A model generated the notes under the pieces. The model had not been told where the DNA came from and did no database searches. It saw only the letters and a list, made by a program, of their open reading frames with translations. This document shows positions 50,213 through 59,747 of a stretch of 64,000 nucleotides of DNA, piece by piece. The stretch covers positions 558,001 through 622,000 of the forward strand of contig NZXX01000009.1 in assembly GCA_002702065.1 (NCBI GenBank), written 5' to 3'. A program made the translations under genes and the position numbers. Within the stretch, counting starts at the first letter, position 1. Each line of letters opens with the position of its first letter. The DNA is from Anaerolineaceae bacterium (GTDB taxonomy: Bacteria; Chloroflexota; Anaerolineae; Aggregatilineales; Phototrophicaceae).

Positions 50213-52135
50213 ATGGCGTTACGTCAAAAAACAGTGGTGTATATTTTCGCCACGATGATTGCATTGTTAGCGATACTGTATGTCATCGCTCAACAAATTG
50301 TATTAACAAGCTTTCACAGTCTGGAGAGCGAAAGTGTCCAGGCAAATGTTGAACGTGTCTACAACAGTCTGACCAGTGAGTTAAACAGCCTCAATTCAAC
50401 CGCAGCCGACTGGGCTTACTGGGATGACACATACCAGTATATGCTGGGCAACTATGAGGCATTCCTGAGCAACAACATGAGTGAGGCCACGCTGGTCAAT
50501 CTGGACCTCAACTTCATGCTGTTTCTGGATACCAACGACCAGTATGTTTATGGCGAGGCCATTGACCTGCAAAGCGAAGCATATGTGCCGCTTGCCGATG
50601 ATCTGCTGAACCGGGTCAGTGTGGTTGGTTCGTTACTCGATGAAAAAAATCTGACCGAGGCTGTCAGCGGGTTTTTAGAGACAGCAGACGGTCCCGTACT
50701 CGTATCCGCCCGTCGCATTCTGACCAATCAAAGTACAGGTCCGGCAGCCGGAACACTGGTCATCGGCTGGTACCTGACGCCAGACAAAGTGCACGCACTT
50801 TCTGACCAGCTGCGTCTGGACATCCATATTCATGCCGCTTCCGAAGCCATCATCGACGAACATGATCAAGTCGATGTTCACCCAGAACATGCTTCGGGGA
50901 TTTTCGTGGAAGCGGTGGACGCAGAGATGGTGTATGGCTACAGCTATCTTGAAGCCCTTAATGGCGAGAATGAGCTGCTGTTGCACATCGAAATGCCGCG
51001 CACCATTTACACGCAGGGCCAGAATACGCTGCAACTGTTCCTGATCGCCCTCGTGATTACGGGGATCACTTTTATGCTGGTGATGCTTCTGCTGGTCAAC
51101 CATGCCGTTCTGGACCGGCTGGCCCGCTTAAGCGAAACCGTGACACGCATCCGCGAAACGGGTGATACATCCATTCAGGTGATGGTCCAGGGGAAAGATG
51201 AAATCAGCAACCTGGGGCAAGGTATTCAGGAAATGCTGGCGGCGCTGGCCAGGTCGCAGACCTCGTTGCAGCAAAGCAACAACCAGCTTGAACAACTGGT
51301 TGAAAAGCGGACGGCTGATCTGGTCCAGACCAATGAAGCACTCAAACATGAGGTCGCAGAGCGAAAGCAGGCACAGGCAGAGCTGGCCCAGGCACGTGAC
51401 CAGGCACTCGACGCGCTGCGCCTGAAAACGCAGATTCTGGCAAACATCAGCCATGATGCCCGCACACCGCTCAGCGTCATCCTGCTGCGGGCCAGCATGT
51501 TGCAATCGGGTCGCTACGGTCCGATCACGGATGTACAAAACGACAAGCTGGAAAGTATTATAGTGAATGTCAACCAGCTTACGGGTTTTATCAATAATCT
51601 GCTGGATGGTGCCCAGATGGAAGAGTCCAAGATCAGACTCGAATGGGAGAATATCGCGCCGGCGCAGTTACTGGCGCATCTGGACGAAACCGCCCGACCG
51701 CTGGCCCACCATAAAAAACTGGAGTTGACCTGGGCCGTGGACGAAGATATGCCTGACATGGTGACGATTGACCCAGGCCGCTTCAACCAAATTCTGGCTA
51801 ATCTGGTCGGAAATGCCATCAAGTTTACCAAAACGGGATTAGTCGAAGCCCGTGTTTATAAACACGACAACGACAACTGGGCGCTCGAAGTGCGCGACAC
51901 CGGACCTGGCATCACCCCGGAAGCACAAGAACGAATCTTTGAGGCTTTCTGGCAGGTCGATGGTTCACTCACGCGAGAAGCGAACCGTGGTGTCGGTTTG
52001 GGTTTGTCCATTGTCAAGCAGCTGGCCAACCTCATGAATGGCAGCGTCGTGGTCGAGAGCATAGTCGGCGCAGGAACGACTTTTCGGGTCATCTTTCCCC
52101 TGCAATACGAAAAGGAGCTTGCAGTAAATGCGTAA
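50213..52135 (+). CDS. CHASE4-domain membrane sensor histidine kinase
   Basis: A 640-residue kinase. A membrane helix (about 8-30) is followed by a CHASE4-type extracellular sensor with DWAYWDDTYQYM (about 65-76), a second helix (about 275-300), a HAMP-like linker and a coiled coil (about 345-400). The dimerisation domain has NISHDARTPLSVI with His414; the usual E-L after His is D-A here. The ATPase domain has NLVGNAIKFTK, VRDTGPGI and GVGLGLSIVKQL. It overlaps the receiver-only gene downstream by eight bases, so signal transfer to that protein is likely. The sensed ligand is unknown. Confidence 0.92.
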   Translation: MALRQKTVVYIFATMIALLAILYVIAQQIVLTSFHSLESESVQANVERVYNSLTSELNSLNSTAADWAYWDDTYQYMLGNYEAFLSNNMSEATLVNLDLNFMLFLDTNDQYVYGEAIDLQSEAYVPLADDLLNRVSVVGSLLDEKNLTEAVSGFLETADGPVLVSARRILTNQSTGPAAGTLVIGWYLTPDKVHALSDQLRLDIHIHAASEAIIDEHDQVDVHPEHASGIFVEAVDAEMVYGYSYLEALNGENELLLHIEMPRTIYTQGQNTLQLFLIALVITGITFMLVMLLLVNHAVLDRLARLSETVTRIRETGDTSIQVMVQGKDEISNLGQGIQEMLAALARSQTSLQQSNNQLEQLVEKRTADLVQTNEALKHEVAERKQAQAELAQARDQALDALRLKTQILANISHDARTPLSVILLRASMLQSGRYGPITDVQNDKLESIIVNVNQLTGFINNLLDGAQMEESKIRLEWENIAPAQLLAHLDETARPLAHHKKLELTWAVDEDMPDMVTIDPGRFNQILANLVGNAIKFTKTGLVEARVYKHDNDNWALEVRDTGPGITPEAQERIFEAFWQVDGSLTREANRGVGLGLSIVKQLANLMNGSVVVESIVGAGTTFRVIFPLQYEKELAVNA

Positions 52136-52487
52136 ATTTTCCGCACTGGTGGTTGAAGACGATGAAGAACTTGGCGAGATATTCGTCGATCTTCTCGAAA
52201 CCACTGGCCTCAAGGTGGAGCGCGTCGGTGATGGGCAGCTTGCACTGGATAGTCTGAAACAATTCACCCCGGACATCATGATGCTGGACATGCATCTGCC
52301 CCGGGTATCTGGTCTGGAAATCCTGCAACAGGTGCGGGCTGATGCCCGGCTTCAGAACATCGAGGTCGTGGTCGTCACTGCTGATGCGCTGCTATCAAAT
52401 GTTGTGCGTGACCAGGCAGACTTTGTACTGATCAAACCGGTCGATTACAGTCAACTCAATACATTGATCGAACGCCTCGCCGGTTGA
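52128..52487 (+). CDS. Single-domain response regulator
   Basis: A 119-residue stand-alone receiver. VVEDDEE, the phospho-acceptor Asp in IMMLDMHLP, Thr in VVTAD and Lys in LIKPVDY are all present. There is no output domain, so it acts through protein contacts or as a phosphate relay, probably for the CHASE4 kinase with which it overlaps by eight bases. Confidence 0.9.
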   Translation: MRKFSALVVEDDEELGEIFVDLLETTGLKVERVGDGQLALDSLKQFTPDIMMLDMHLPRVSGLEILQQVRADARLQNIEVVVVTADALLSNVVRDQADFVLIKPVDYSQLNTLIERLAG

Positions 52488-52518
52488 TCATGGTGCAGGC
52501 CCCGCGTCCATAACGCAT

Positions 52519-52563
52519 AAAAGAGGCAGAGAAGTTGATTTTTTCAACCCTTTGCCTCTTTTT
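52519..52563 (+). terminator. Rho-independent terminator of the kinase/regulator operon
   Basis: AAAAGAGGCA (52519-52528) pairs perfectly with TGCCTCTTTT (52553-52562), with an inner GTTGA/TCAAC stem and a T tract. The stem is flanked by A and T runs, so it can also serve the converging protease gene. Confidence 0.85.
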
Positions 52564-52584
52564 ATGTTTACCGCACATGGCCCA

Positions 52585-53469
52585 CTAACTGAAGTAACCC
52601 GACTCCGCGACAATCTCATCGGACGGCACAAACGTCGCTTCCTCGACGGATTTACCGGTGCGGCGCAGATAGGCCTGCACGACATGATAGCCAACGGCAT
52701 AACCCCCGAACGGCGGCATCCCGATCTTCTCGAACTGCCACTGATCGGCAAAGTGATCGCCAAAGATGTAGCCGCGCACATCACCCTGAACCTCGAAGCC
52801 CTGCTGCACCACCGCTTTGGCGATGTTCAGATTGTCGGCGTCGATATCGGTCACATAGTAGCCGACGACATCTTCGCCATAGAGCTGCGCCGCGAAGGAT
52901 TCCGCCATGCCTTCCAGCACGATATAATCCGCCACACCGTAGGGCGTCTGAAACGTCCAGGGGTACAGCCCCAGCCGTACAAGATGATGCAGCTCATGCA
53001 CGATCAACCCCGGCAGGCGCGGCACATTGTAGGTGTTCGGCGTGTCAAATATGCTGACGATGTGGCCGGGAAACTGCAAACCGGTGTAGCCTTTGTTGCT
53101 CGGTTCAGCTTTGGCCGGGTCGGTCAGCAGCAGCCAGCCCGTCACGTCGCTGAGGCTGATACGGTCGGCGTATGGTTCGAACTTCGCCGCGCCGCTGGTT
53201 AAGGCATGTTCGGCCACCGTCCACGCATCCGCCGCTTCGAGTGTGCGCAGCGCGTCCGGCACATGGGTCAGGTCTTCCGGCAGCAGCAAACCCCAGGTGC
53301 GGGCCGCTTCCAGCACGTCATCCTGTACGGGCATGTGCGGCGCAGACTGCTGCATCGCTTCGAACAAGGGGCCGAAGCCCTCGCGAAATAGCTGCTCCTT
53401 CGCAGCCCTGTCCGGCGCGTCGATAATGCGGCGATAGATTGTATGAGTCGGTAACCATTGGGTGTTCAT
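52585..53469 (-). CDS. DUF2268-like zinc metalloprotease
   Basis: A 294-residue cytoplasmic protein. LIVHELHHLVR contains the HExxH zinc motif (about 164-168), and the downstream VLEGMAESFA provides the Glu-containing helix expected for gluzincin-type proteases. This layout matches the YjaZ/DUF2268 group of predicted Zn-dependent proteases. Substrate unknown. The start is the second of two adjacent ATG codons, five bases after GGAGG. Confidence 0.85.
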   Translation of the reverse strand: MNTQWLPTHTIYRRIIDAPDRAAKEQLFREGFGPLFEAMQQSAPHMPVQDDVLEAARTWGLLLPEDLTHVPDALRTLEAADAWTVAEHALTSGAAKFEPYADRISLSDVTGWLLLTDPAKAEPSNKGYTGLQFPGHIVSIFDTPNTYNVPRLPGLIVHELHHLVRLGLYPWTFQTPYGVADYIVLEGMAESFAAQLYGEDVVGYYVTDIDADNLNIAKAVVQQGFEVQGDVRGYIFGDHFADQWQFEKIGMPPFGGYAVGYHVVQAYLRRTGKSVEEATFVPSDEIVAESGYFS

Positions 53470-53536
53470 CATCGCCTCCTTTCTTTATCCTGACGCAGTC
53501 TAAGCTATGACGTAACGTCGGAGTCAAGCAGTAATC

Positions 53537-53564
53537 TGGACAAAATTCAAAATACGGCGATAAT
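53537..53564 (+). promoter_or_regulatory. Candidate promoter of the MFS gene
   Basis: TGGACA (53537-53542) and GATAAT (53559-53564) are 16 bases apart. Transcription would begin about 20 bases before the ATG at 53590, leaving little room for a ribosome site. Confidence 0.35.
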
Positions 53565-53589
53565 AGCGGGATTGACCCGGACACACCCG

Positions 53590-54933
53590 ATGAAAACCGT
53601 TCGCACCTTTTATATCCTCATCATCACCCAGATCTTCTCGCTGATCGGCAGCCGCATGACAGGCATCGCTATCGGTATCAAAGTCTTTGCCGATACCGGC
53701 GACGCGTCCCCGGTGCTGATCGCCGCGTTTTTTGCCGAACTCCCCGGCATGCTGGGCAATACACTGGCCGGTTTTGTGGCGGACCGGCTCGACCGACGCC
53801 ATGTGATTATGCTGGGCGACGCTGGGCAAGCGCTGGCAACGACCCTGCTGCTGGTCAGCTTCTGGTCAGGCGCATTCCAGTTATGGCATCTGTACGTGAT
53901 GATGCTGTTCACGGGCATCTTCGCCACTATTCAGGGGCCAGCAAGCCAGGCTGCCATCACCATGCTGGTGCCGCCGGATCAGCGCGACCGGGCCAACAGC
54001 ATCCGCGAGATTGGTTTCCCGCTGGCCGGGGTCATCGCCCCTACGGTGGCCGCGCTGCTGTACACGGCCTTTGGCGTGATCGGCGTCATTCTGGTCGATC
54101 TGGCAACGTTTGTCGTGGCCATCACCGTCGTGTCGCGCATCCAAATCCCGCGCCCAACCCAGTCTCAAGAAGATCGCGAAGCAGGCGAGGTGTGGTGGCG
54201 CGAGGCCCTGGGCGGCTGGCGTTTCCTATGGCAGCGCCCGACGTTATTCGCGGCGTCGGTTTACATCTCATTTATCTGGTTTCTGATCAACGGGCCGCTG
54301 GGCACCGAAACCCCGTATATTCTGAGCATCACCGGCAGCGAGGAAATGCTCGGCATTATCCTGAGCGCCATGAACTTTGGTGCGTTCGCCGGGGCAGGGG
54401 TGATCGCATTGGTAGGGCGGGTCCGTAACCGGATGCTCGTCATTCTGGCGGCGATGCTGCTGCACGGCTCGGCGATGATCGCCTATGGCATAGTGCGGCA
54501 CCCGGTGCTGCTGGCGCTGGCCGTGCTGGTGACGATGTTCCCGCTGGCGCTCATCGGCGCATTGTTCGCCACCATCCTGCAAAACAAAACGCCGCCGGAT
54601 ATGCAGGGACGCGTGTTCGGGGCCTATGGGCAGATGGGGATGCTGCTGACGCCGTTTTCATTTCTGATCACCGCCGCGCTGGTGGATAACGTCCTCGAAC
54701 CCGCCATACAGACACCGGGATGGGCGGTGGTCGCACCGCTGGTCGGTGATCAACCGGGCGCGGGCATCGGGCTATTGCTGGTCATTGTCGGCAGCATCAT
54801 TGTGGTCACGACGCTGCTGGTCGGGGCGCAGCCGCGCATCCGCAGGCTGGAACAGGACCTGCCTGATTATGTCGTCGAACCCGAACCCATCCCGCCAGCG
54901 ATTGAGGCGCTTACTGAAGTGCTGAAGTGCTAA
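53590..54933 (+). CDS. MFS transporter (DHA3/enterobactin exporter-like)
   Basis: A polytopic membrane protein of about 447 residues with twelve hydrophobic segments. The loop between helices 2 and 3 reads GFVADRLDRRHVIML, the A-type motif of the major facilitator family. IQGPASQAAITMLVPPDQRDRANS is typical for the DHA3 group of drug and siderophore exporters. The substrate cannot be told. A TTG start 18 bases earlier (53572) is possible. It converges on the ECF41 sigma gene. Confidence 0.88.
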   Translation: MKTVRTFYILIITQIFSLIGSRMTGIAIGIKVFADTGDASPVLIAAFFAELPGMLGNTLAGFVADRLDRRHVIMLGDAGQALATTLLLVSFWSGAFQLWHLYVMMLFTGIFATIQGPASQAAITMLVPPDQRDRANSIREIGFPLAGVIAPTVAALLYTAFGVIGVILVDLATFVVAITVVSRIQIPRPTQSQEDREAGEVWWREALGGWRFLWQRPTLFAASVYISFIWFLINGPLGTETPYILSITGSEEMLGIILSAMNFGAFAGAGVIALVGRVRNRMLVILAAMLLHGSAMIAYGIVRHPVLLALAVLVTMFPLALIGALFATILQNKTPPDMQGRVFGAYGQMGMLLTPFSFLITAALVDNVLEPAIQTPGWAVVAPLVGDQPGAGIGLLLVIVGSIIVVTTLLVGAQPRIRRLEQDLPDYVVEPEPIPPAIEALTEVLKC

Positions 54934-55054
54934 GTGCTGAGTAAAAGCGTATTTTGCTGCGTGTACCTGATTGCAGTCACAACTGAGGCTGACCAGCTGA
55001 CACGCTTATCGCTTGCCCCAGCACCTGGCACTTTGCACACAGCACTTCAGCACT
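54918..55054. repeat. Long-spaced perfect 14-bp inverted repeat
   Basis: AGTGCTGAAGTGCT (54918-54931) recurs inverted as AGCACTTCAGCACT (55041-55054), with 109 bases between. It covers the gap between the converging MFS and sigma-factor genes. The left arm is part of a run of AGTGCTGA-like words. It may act as a bidirectional terminator or be a degenerate mobile repeat. Confidence 0.6.
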
Positions 55055-55058
55055 GTCC

Positions 55059-55916
55059 TTATAGGTGCGCCAGCTTGTCCGGGTTGGCAATCGCGCGAAT
55101 CGTCGTCACCTGTGCGCCATCCGTCTCGGCAGTAATGACGACCGTCACCTTGCCCTCAACACGGGTAACCAGCGCCGCCTGCCCATTGACCTGCGCGATC
55201 TCGACGGTGGTGCCTGCCGGACGCAGCCGAATCAGGCCGAGGATGAACTGCACCACTTTCTCCCGCCCAACCAGGGGCCGCACCGCCGCCGCGATTTTGC
55301 CGCCACCATCGGACGTCCACGTCACATTTTCAGCCAGCAGATGCACCAGCCCATCGACTTCACCGGCTTCGATGGCCTGCATGAATTTGTGCATGATCTG
55401 CTGGTGCACATCCGGTGATGGCTCAAAACGGGGGCGCTGATCCTGAACGTGTTTGCGGGCGCGGCTGTAGAGCTGGCGACAGGCCGCTTCCTCACGCTCG
55501 ACGATGCGCGCAATATCGCGATAATCGTAATCGAACACCTCACGCAGCAAAAACACTGCCCGTTCCAGCGGCGACAAACTCTCCAGCAGCACCAGAAACG
55601 CCATCGAAATCGACTCAAGTCGGCTCAGGTGCGCCGCTGGCGATTCACCTTCCGTCAGTACCGGTTCGGGCAGCCAGGGGCCGATGTATGTCTCGCGCTG
55701 CGCCCGCGCCGACTTCAACTGGTCCAGGCACAGCCGCGTGACCACCGTCGTCAGAAACGGCTTGGTCGACTGAATCAGGTCCGGTGCTGTCGCCTGAAAG
55801 CGCAGATACGCCTCCTGCACCATGTCTTCGGCTTCCATCGCGCTGCCGAGCATCCGGTAGGCAATCGAAAACAACAGCGGGCGATATTGTTCAAAGGATT
55901 CACGTTCAGCAGACAC
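55059..55916 (-). CDS. ECF41-family RNA polymerase sigma factor (SigJ-like)
   Basis: A 285-residue extracytoplasmic-function sigma factor with regions 2 (FSIAYRMLGSAMEAEDMVQ) and 4 (SPLERAVFLLREVFDYDYRDI), and the ECF41 hallmarks: WLPEP between them (81-85), a C-terminal SnoaL-like domain with DGGGK (203-207) and the tail NPDKL (278-282). In ECF41 the C-terminal domain replaces an anti-sigma factor. These sigma factors normally control a single neighbouring oxidoreductase, decarboxylase or epimerase gene, which fits the flavin oxidoreductase gene 78 bases upstream. The start is a GTG with GAGGAAGG upstream. Confidence 0.93.
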   Translation of the reverse strand: MSAERESFEQYRPLLFSIAYRMLGSAMEAEDMVQEAYLRFQATAPDLIQSTKPFLTTVVTRLCLDQLKSARAQRETYIGPWLPEPVLTEGESPAAHLSRLESISMAFLVLLESLSPLERAVFLLREVFDYDYRDIARIVEREEAACRQLYSRARKHVQDQRPRFEPSPDVHQQIMHKFMQAIEAGEVDGLVHLLAENVTWTSDGGGKIAAAVRPLVGREKVVQFILGLIRLRPAGTTVEIAQVNGQAALVTRVEGKVTVVITAETDGAQVTTIRAIANPDKLAHL

Positions 55917-55994
55917 AGCTTTCTGCCTTCCTCATCGGCGGGGGCACAGCCCTATGAGTCACCATACCCCCCGCACGTGCAATGTCCAACCTGC

Positions 55995-57215
55995 TCATAT
56001 GTGCTGCACTGGCTCCGAAACGGGCTGGTTGTGCGGCGCATCCACCGGGATTTTACCCTTACCCGGCCAGGTGTAAGTACCGGGCAGCATCCGTTCCAGC
56101 TGCATGGAACGCACCGTAAACTGGCAGATCAGTTCTTTGACCAGTGCCCCGGTGCTGCCGGTCAGCGTGCGTTCGAGCGCCGTATCATCCGGGCGGACAA
56201 ACTGAACCAGGCCGCGATCCCGCCCCAGGCTGATGCACTGGAGGAAGTAGTTGAAGTGGAATCGCTGCTGTGGCTGATCATTCAGTACAGCCAGCAGATT
56301 ATCGCCGACCTGCGTCCCCATCGGCATCGCGGTTGCACACGCCATCCGGATCGGCGCGCCCGGTTGGGTCACAAATGCGGCGGCGTCACCAGCCACATAC
56401 ACATCCGGGTGGGAGATCGCGTGCAGATAGGGGTCCACCAGAATCTGCCCCCTGGCGTTGACCGGCAACCCGACTGCCCGTGCCAGCGGCGCTGCAACGA
56501 ATGACCCGCCCCAGACTGCCACGTCAAACGCGATGCGCTGGCCATCAGCGGTCACCAGCGCGCCATCCTCAACCGCCTGCACCCGCGTTTGCTCGTAAAC
56601 GCCGATGCGCAGCATCTCGAACACCTTCATCAGATAATTGCGCCCGTGTCTGGACAGCTTTTCGCCGACCGCACCCGCAGTCACCAGATGAACCTGCAAC
56701 TGCGGGTAGGCTTCCGCGATCTCGGTCACCGTTTCGATCCCGGTCAGACCGCCGCCGACCACCACAACCCGGCTGCCCGGTTCGACCTGCTGCAAGCGCT
56801 GGCGCAGCGCAGCGGCTTCTTCGCGGCTGCCGACGCTGTAGGTATGTTCGGCCACACCGGGGATATTCACCGTGGCCGGTATGCTGCCCAGTGCGTAAAC
56901 CAGCTTATCATATGGTACGGTGCGGGCCGCGCCATCCGGCAGGTTGACCTGAACGGTATGCTGATCCAGACTGATGTCGGTCACCCAGCCCTGCACAAAA
57001 TTGACGTTGCGCTTGCCCAGCAGCCGAGGAATAGGATACTGGCGCAGCGGCTGATCGGTTGCCAGTTGATGCAGCCGAATCCGCTGGGTGAATGTGTCCA
57101 CCGCATTGATGAGCGTTACGTCCGCCCGTTTGCCCCGATCTTTGCCCGCCAGCCGCAGGGCCGTAATGACACCCGCATAGCCGCCGCCGATGATGACGAT
57201 TTGTGTTTTGTTCAC
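55995..57215 (-). CDS. NADH dehydrogenase type II-like FAD oxidoreductase, probable ECF41 target
   Basis: A 406-residue flavoprotein of the NDH-2/FIP2-like group. VIIGGGYAG (about 7-15) binds FAD, VVVVGGGLTGIE the second dinucleotide, and VYVAGDAAAF the flavin ring. No C-terminal membrane anchor is evident. The start is set at GTG 57215 because GAGGAGA lies six bases upstream; the frame extends twelve codons further. Its upstream region carries a TGTCACA-N16-CGTC motif, and the next gene encodes the ECF41 sigma factor, so it is probably the sigma factor's regulated partner. The electron acceptor is unknown. Confidence 0.9.
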   Translation of the reverse strand: MNKTQIVIIGGGYAGVITALRLAGKDRGKRADVTLINAVDTFTQRIRLHQLATDQPLRQYPIPRLLGKRNVNFVQGWVTDISLDQHTVQVNLPDGAARTVPYDKLVYALGSIPATVNIPGVAEHTYSVGSREEAAALRQRLQQVEPGSRVVVVGGGLTGIETVTEIAEAYPQLQVHLVTAGAVGEKLSRHGRNYLMKVFEMLRIGVYEQTRVQAVEDGALVTADGQRIAFDVAVWGGSFVAAPLARAVGLPVNARGQILVDPYLHAISHPDVYVAGDAAAFVTQPGAPIRMACATAMPMGTQVGDNLLAVLNDQPQQRFHFNYFLQCISLGRDRGLVQFVRPDDTALERTLTGSTGALVKELICQFTVRSMQLERMLPGTYTWPGKGKIPVDAPHNQPVSEPVQHI

Positions 57216-57258
57216 GTCTGTCTCCTCAATGATTTGCTGTTCATCATTCAATAAAGGA

Positions 57259-57285
57259 GACGAGTGACCGGGTCAGTTTGTGACA
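57259..57285 (-). promoter_or_regulatory. ECF41-type promoter (TGTCACA-N16-CGTC)
   Basis: On the minus strand, TGTCACA (57285-57279) and CGTC (57262-57259) are 16 bases apart, matching the -35 and -10 motif reported for ECF41 target promoters. It lies about 45 bases before the GTG of the oxidoreductase gene. No such motif precedes the sigma gene itself. Confidence 0.7.
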
Positions 57286-57419
57286 TGGAGACAAGTCTGA
57301 AATGCCAAATTTAGGCGTATAGATAGAAAGTTTAAAGTTTTATATAACAAAATTTCTTACGGTGCGCGTTATACTCAAATATGGTATGCTGGAAATGTTC
57401 AGCGAGGGGATTCTAGGCC

Positions 57420-59042
57420 ATGCCAGCTAGTAGAAATGAAATACACGCAGCAGAGAAAGGGACAGGGCGTCTCCTCGATACGTTTGGCGATGTAATCTTT
57501 ACACTCGATGCCGCAGGGATGTTTACCTACATCAATGCCCGCGCCCAACAATTGCTTGACTACACCCCCGGTGAAATGATCGGCCAGCATTACGAGAAAT
57601 TTGTCGCGCCGATGTGGAGCGACCATGTACGCAGCATGTATGCACGGGTGATGAGCCAGCAGCATGATGAACTGCTGATCGAAGCCCCGATGGTCAACCG
57701 ACAGGGCAAAGACATCTGGGTGGAGCAGATGGTGTCGCTGCTGCGTACGGAAAAAGGTGAACCGGTTGGACTGGCCGGTGTCATGCGAGACATGACCGAA
57801 CGCAACCTGACCGAAGCCGAGCTTGAAAAGCGCATCACCCAGTTGGCGACCTTACAGCGCATCGACGCCGAACTGACGCATCAGCTGGATATTGATTATG
57901 TGCTGTCGATGGCCCTGGACGCAGCGGTTCGGCTGAGCGCGGCGGATGCAGGCGGCATTGAACTGATCCGCGATGGCAAGCTCTATACCGGCACCATCAT
58001 CGGCAATTACCCGCCAGAGTTTCTCTACAGCTATCCGCGTCCCCCCACAGGGTTGATCGGTCGGGTCGCGCAGGAACGCAAACCCGAACTGGTGCTGGAC
58101 GTCAAAAAAGACCCGGACTACCGTGTGCAGATCGCGACCACGCAGGCGCAGATGACCATCCCGCTGCTGTCGCAGGATCGGCTGATCGGGGTGTTGTTCC
58201 TGGAAACACGCAAACCGGAACGCTTCACCACCGAGGTCTTTGAATTTATCCAGTTGATCACCACGCGCATCGCGGCGGCGGTCGATAATGCCCAGCTTTA
58301 CGACACCACGCGCCAGCAGCTTGCCGAGCTGCAAGACCTGTACACGCAGATCAGCGCGCTGGAACAACTCAAAACGGACATGATCCAGCTTGCCGCCCAC
58401 GATCTCGGCAACCCGCTGACATCAATTTCCGGGTTTACCGACCTGCTGCTGGACACACCGCTTAACCCCACACAGCGCGAACAGGCGGAGATCATCAAGG
58501 ACGCCGCCGCGCGCATGAAGAAGATTATCCGCGATATTCTGTCCCTCCAGCGCATCGAAGAAATGGCGCAGGGGATGCTGCTCGAAGATGTGGACCTGAC
58601 AGAACTGGTCCGCCACGTCTACGACACACAAAAATTCCATGCGCAGCACCGGGGCCAGCAGTTCACGCTCGACTGCCCCCAGTACCCCGCCTACATCAAA
58701 GGCGACCCCGCCCAGATGCGCGAGGCGATTGCCAACCTCGTCAGCAATGCGCTGAAATACACGCCGGACAGCGGCACCATTCATATGCATCTGTGGGAAG
58801 AGGACGATACGTTTTTCTTCGAGGTGATCGACGATGGCTATGGCATCCCGGAGGAGCAGCAGGGACGCCTGTTCCAGCCCTTCTACCGGGCCAAAACACA
58901 GGAAACCATCAAGATTGATGGCACCGGGTTGGGGTTACATCTGGTCAAAAACATCATCGAACGACATCACGGCAAGATGCGTTTTCACAGTGTGCACGGG
59001 GAAGGCAGCATGTTCGGCTTCGAAATCTTCGTGCCCATGTAA
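57420..59042 (+). CDS. PAS-GAF sensor histidine kinase
   Basis: A 540-residue kinase with no membrane helix. A PAS domain (about 15-130, ending in GVMRDMTERN) is followed by a GAF domain (about 150-295, with LSAADAGGIELI and GVLFLETRKP). The dimerisation domain has LAAHDLGNPLTSI with His327, and the ATPase domain NLVSNALKYTP, VIDDGYGI and GTGLGLHLVKN. The Gly-Asn after the His motif is a frequent variant of the usual Arg-Thr. No regulator gene is adjacent. GAGGGGATTC lies about eleven bases before the ATG. Confidence 0.92.
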   Translation: MPASRNEIHAAEKGTGRLLDTFGDVIFTLDAAGMFTYINARAQQLLDYTPGEMIGQHYEKFVAPMWSDHVRSMYARVMSQQHDELLIEAPMVNRQGKDIWVEQMVSLLRTEKGEPVGLAGVMRDMTERNLTEAELEKRITQLATLQRIDAELTHQLDIDYVLSMALDAAVRLSAADAGGIELIRDGKLYTGTIIGNYPPEFLYSYPRPPTGLIGRVAQERKPELVLDVKKDPDYRVQIATTQAQMTIPLLSQDRLIGVLFLETRKPERFTTEVFEFIQLITTRIAAAVDNAQLYDTTRQQLAELQDLYTQISALEQLKTDMIQLAAHDLGNPLTSISGFTDLLLDTPLNPTQREQAEIIKDAAARMKKIIRDILSLQRIEEMAQGMLLEDVDLTELVRHVYDTQKFHAQHRGQQFTLDCPQYPAYIKGDPAQMREAIANLVSNALKYTPDSGTIHMHLWEEDDTFFFEVIDDGYGIPEEQQGRLFQPFYRAKTQETIKIDGTGLGLHLVKNIIERHHGKMRFHSVHGEGSMFGFEIFVPM

Positions 59043-59079
59043 CCCACGCACCCTGCCGCAATGGGCTATTGCTGTTTAA

Positions 59080-59511
59080 TCAGGACGCAATTTCGACCAG
59101 TTCGATTTGGAAGGTCAGGTCCTGGCCAGCCAGCGGGTGATTGCCATCCAGCTTGACTGACGTATCGGTAATTTCCTGCACGGTGACGTGGAAGGTCGCG
59201 CCGTTGGACTGGCGAATTTGCAGGCGGTCGCCCACTTTCGGGTTCACATCCGGCGGGAATTCTTCCGGCGAAACTTCAAGGATCATATCATCGCGCTGCG
59301 GGCCATAGGCCTGATCCGCCGGGATATTCACCGTCTTCGATTCGCCGGGTTCCATGCCGACAACGGCATTCTCGAAACCAGGGATCACCTGATTCTGCCC
59401 CAGCGTAAATTCAAGTGGCTCGCGCCCCTGTGAAGAATCGAATACGGTACCGTCGTTCAGCGTGCCAGTATAGTGCAGTTTGACGTTGTCGCCAGATTTT
59501 GCCTGTGACAT
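59080..59511 (-). CDS. FKBP-type peptidyl-prolyl isomerase (SlyD-like)
   Basis: A 143-residue cytoplasmic isomerase and chaperone. The FKBP core is split by an insert-in-flap domain as in SlyD: VKLHYTGTLNDGTVFDSS and IPGFENAVVGMEPGESKTV flank it, and AYGPQRDDMILEV, with EEFPPDVNPKVGD, marks the insert. The metal-binding His/Cys-rich tail of E. coli SlyD is absent. It assists folding of proline-limited proteins. The start at 59511 has AAAGGAG upstream; the frame extends twelve codons further. Confidence 0.93.
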   Translation of the reverse strand: MSQAKSGDNVKLHYTGTLNDGTVFDSSQGREPLEFTLGQNQVIPGFENAVVGMEPGESKTVNIPADQAYGPQRDDMILEVSPEEFPPDVNPKVGDRLQIRQSNGATFHVTVQEITDTSVKLDGNHPLAGQDLTFQIELVEIAS

Positions 59512-59747
59512 GTTGACTACTCCTTTTCTCTCATTTGAAAAACGCAAACATCGTGTCTCCCTACAGGGTTAAACACGTCCTGTAGATATCACAATGCGTT
59601 ATAGCTAATTCTGATTAATTGGATGGGGTGCGTCGTGATTACGACAGGTGATCTGGAATTGTGATAATCCTGTTATAGCATAGATCAAAGGGGGGCACAA
59701 CCGTGTTCGCCGCTTTTCATCGAAGGTTCATCCACATGGCGGGTACA

